From DAOQAU01 sp035354275 (GTDB taxonomy: Bacteria > Cyanobacteriota > Vampirovibrionia > Gastranaerophilales > Gastranaerophilaceae), in the NCBI GenBank assembly GCA_035354275.1, contig DAOQAU010000027.1, forward strand, positions 1 to 21,763: 21,763 nt of DNA. The letters run 5' to 3'. The position numbers and the translations under genes were made by a program. A model generated the notes under the pieces. It saw only the letters and a program-made list of their open reading frames with translations. It had not been told where the DNA came from and made no database searches. Shown here piece after piece: positions 21,080-21,763 of this stretch; positions within the stretch are counted from its first letter, which is position 1; each line of letters starts with the position of its first letter.

Positions 21080-21256
21080 TCAATTCTTTTTGGGCTGCTT
21101 GCTTTGAATGTCCAAAGCAGCATTGTGCGCCAAAACATACATAGCACACATTCTGTAATTTTTCAAATACCAGGCGCATCTTTCCTGTGTGCAAATTATT
21201 TCTATTGTGTTTCCCGCGCTCATAAGCGGACAGTAAGGTATGTTTTTTTCACTCAT
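21080..21256 (-). CDS. Small cysteine-containing protein, 58 aa
   Basis: This gene between the NfnA-like subunit and etfB encodes 58 residues with four cysteines: C9 (PYCPLMSAG), C22 (EIICTQERC), C27 and C37 (NYRMCAMY). AAGGAG lies 6 nt before the ATG, which is 3 nt after the upstream stop. Position inside an electron-transfer operon, four Cys and the CPLMSAG turn suggest a small metal- or Fe-S-binding accessory protein. I do not recognise a named family. There is no signal peptide or membrane helix. The coding frame runs through without interruption. Confidence 0.78.
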   Translation of the reverse strand: MSEKNIPYCPLMSAGNTIEIICTQERCAWYLKNYRMCAMYVLAHNAALDIQSKQPKKN

Positions 21257-21259
21257 AAT

Positions 21260-21763
21260 CTACTCCTTCACCTTTTGCTTGAACAACTTGCAATTTTCAT
21301 CATGTTTTTGTTCCTGTTCTTTATAAATTTTCATTCTGTTAATAACTTCATCAAAGTCTATCTTATGTGCGTCAAAGTCAGGACCGTCAACACAGGCAAA
21401 TTTAACTTCACCGCCGACTGTCACCCTGCAAGCCCCGCACATGCCTGTTCCGTCAACCATAATCGGATTCATGCTGGCTTCGGTGTAAATTCCTTTGTCT
21501 CTGGTCATATTCGCAACCGCTCTCATCATCGGCATAGGTCCTACGGCTATTGCATAATCTACTTTTTCAGAATTCATTATCCGCTCCAGCACCTGCGTTA
21601 CAAATCCTTTTTCGCCTAAAGTCCCGTCGTCTGTTGTTATAAAAAGCTCACTGCAGGCTTTTTCCATTTTTTCCTGCCAGAAAATCAATTCTTTATTTCT
21701 TGCGCCCATAATCATATAAACTTTGTTCCCTGCTTCTTTAAAAGCTTTTGCAATCAAATAGCA
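21260..21763 (-). CDS. NfnA/SudB-like FAD/NAD-binding reductase subunit (partial)
   Basis: This is the C-terminal 167 residues of a ferredoxin-NADP reductase-type flavoprotein (sulfide/dihydroorotate dehydrogenase-like family, NfnA or SudB), cut by the right edge of the window. Visible: the start of the NAD-binding half (CYLIAKAFKEAG), YAIAVGPMPMMRAV, then the cluster region DGTGMCGACRVTV and VKFACVDGPDFDAH, which holds the [2Fe-2S] ligands in this family. The reading frame continues beyond the window; the TTG at 21757 is not a real start. It leads the operon with the 58-aa protein, etfB, etfA and purA. The larger partner subunit (NfnB/GltD-like) is expected outside the window or elsewhere. 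Confidence 0.9.
   Translation of the reverse strand, partial: CYLIAKAFKEAGNKVYMIMGARNKELIFWQEKMEKACSELFITTDDGTLGEKGFVTQVLERIMNSEKVDYAIAVGPMPMMRAVANMTRDKGIYTEASMNPIMVDGTGMCGACRVTVGGEVKFACVDGPDFDAHKIDFDEVINRMKIYKEQEQKHDENCKLFKQKVKE

Noticed and set aside
21104..21619. Plus-strand frame of 171 codons opposite the 58-aa gene and the NfnA-like gene
   Set aside because: It is antisense to two well-supported genes and has no family motif or ribosome site.

Overview
The window reads as one stretch of an AT-rich bacterial chromosome with a Gram-negative-type envelope (a TonB-C-terminal protein and an SLH-domain secreted protein). A GH57-type glycogen branching enzyme, an SLH surface protein, long intergenic heptamer/octamer repeats reminiscent of cyanobacterial short tandem repeats, and small secreted-looking proteins with a shared N-terminal motif suggest a non-photosynthetic member of the cyanobacterial phylum (Melainabacteria/Vampirovibrionia, perhaps a gut Gastranaerophilales). 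That assignment is inference from gene style; no rRNA or tRNA is present to test it.

Layout. 1-5189, all minus strand, read from right to left: ruvC, a four-helix membrane protein, mtnA, a TonB-like secreted protein, a C_GCAxxG redox protein, crcB (fluoride channel), an Fmt-family formyltransferase and an endonuclease IV cut by the window edge. The last three overlap and look translationally coupled. 5190-5630 has no protein gene but holds a three-hairpin element and an octamer palindrome. 5631-7349 (+) is a GH57 branching enzyme, ended by a bidirectional terminator. 7467-11524 (minus) holds a papain/transglutaminase-like protein, a GH38 alpha-mannosidase and a stand-alone DUF2229 Fe-S protein. 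11525-11897 is a large palindromic repeat plus a strong promoter for a Cys-rich SLH protein (11898-13967). Then come a MntA/HepT toxin-antitoxin pair, a putative HExxH metallopeptidase and a 53-aa orphan (all +). 16211-17512 (minus) is a phosphodiester-glycosidase (NAGPA/DUF2233) protein with a long structured leader. 17910-21763 (minus) is an operon: NfnA/SudB-like flavoprotein (partial), a 58-aa Cys protein, etfB, etfA, purA.

How parts work together. The NfnA-like subunit, the small Cys protein and EtfBA form a plausible electron-transfer cassette linking NAD(P)H, ferredoxin and a flavin acceptor. The branching enzyme belongs to glycogen storage. The GH38 enzyme and NAGPA-type protein point to glycan handling.

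The most unusual content is non-coding. (1) Two copies, 11 kb apart, of a ~150-bp element with three hairpins whose stems differ completely in sequence, while the linkers (GACCT..AGAAG and GGAC...GGAG) and the position of a single bulged A in hairpins 1 and 3 are kept. I do not recognise it; it could be a structured RNA or a DNA element that folds as a single strand. (2) A family of palindromes built from 7- or 8-nt periodic arms in intergenic spaces. (3) Two kinds of short palindromic repeat, one of them inserted in frame in mtnA. Several of these repeats supply the stop codon of the neighbouring gene.
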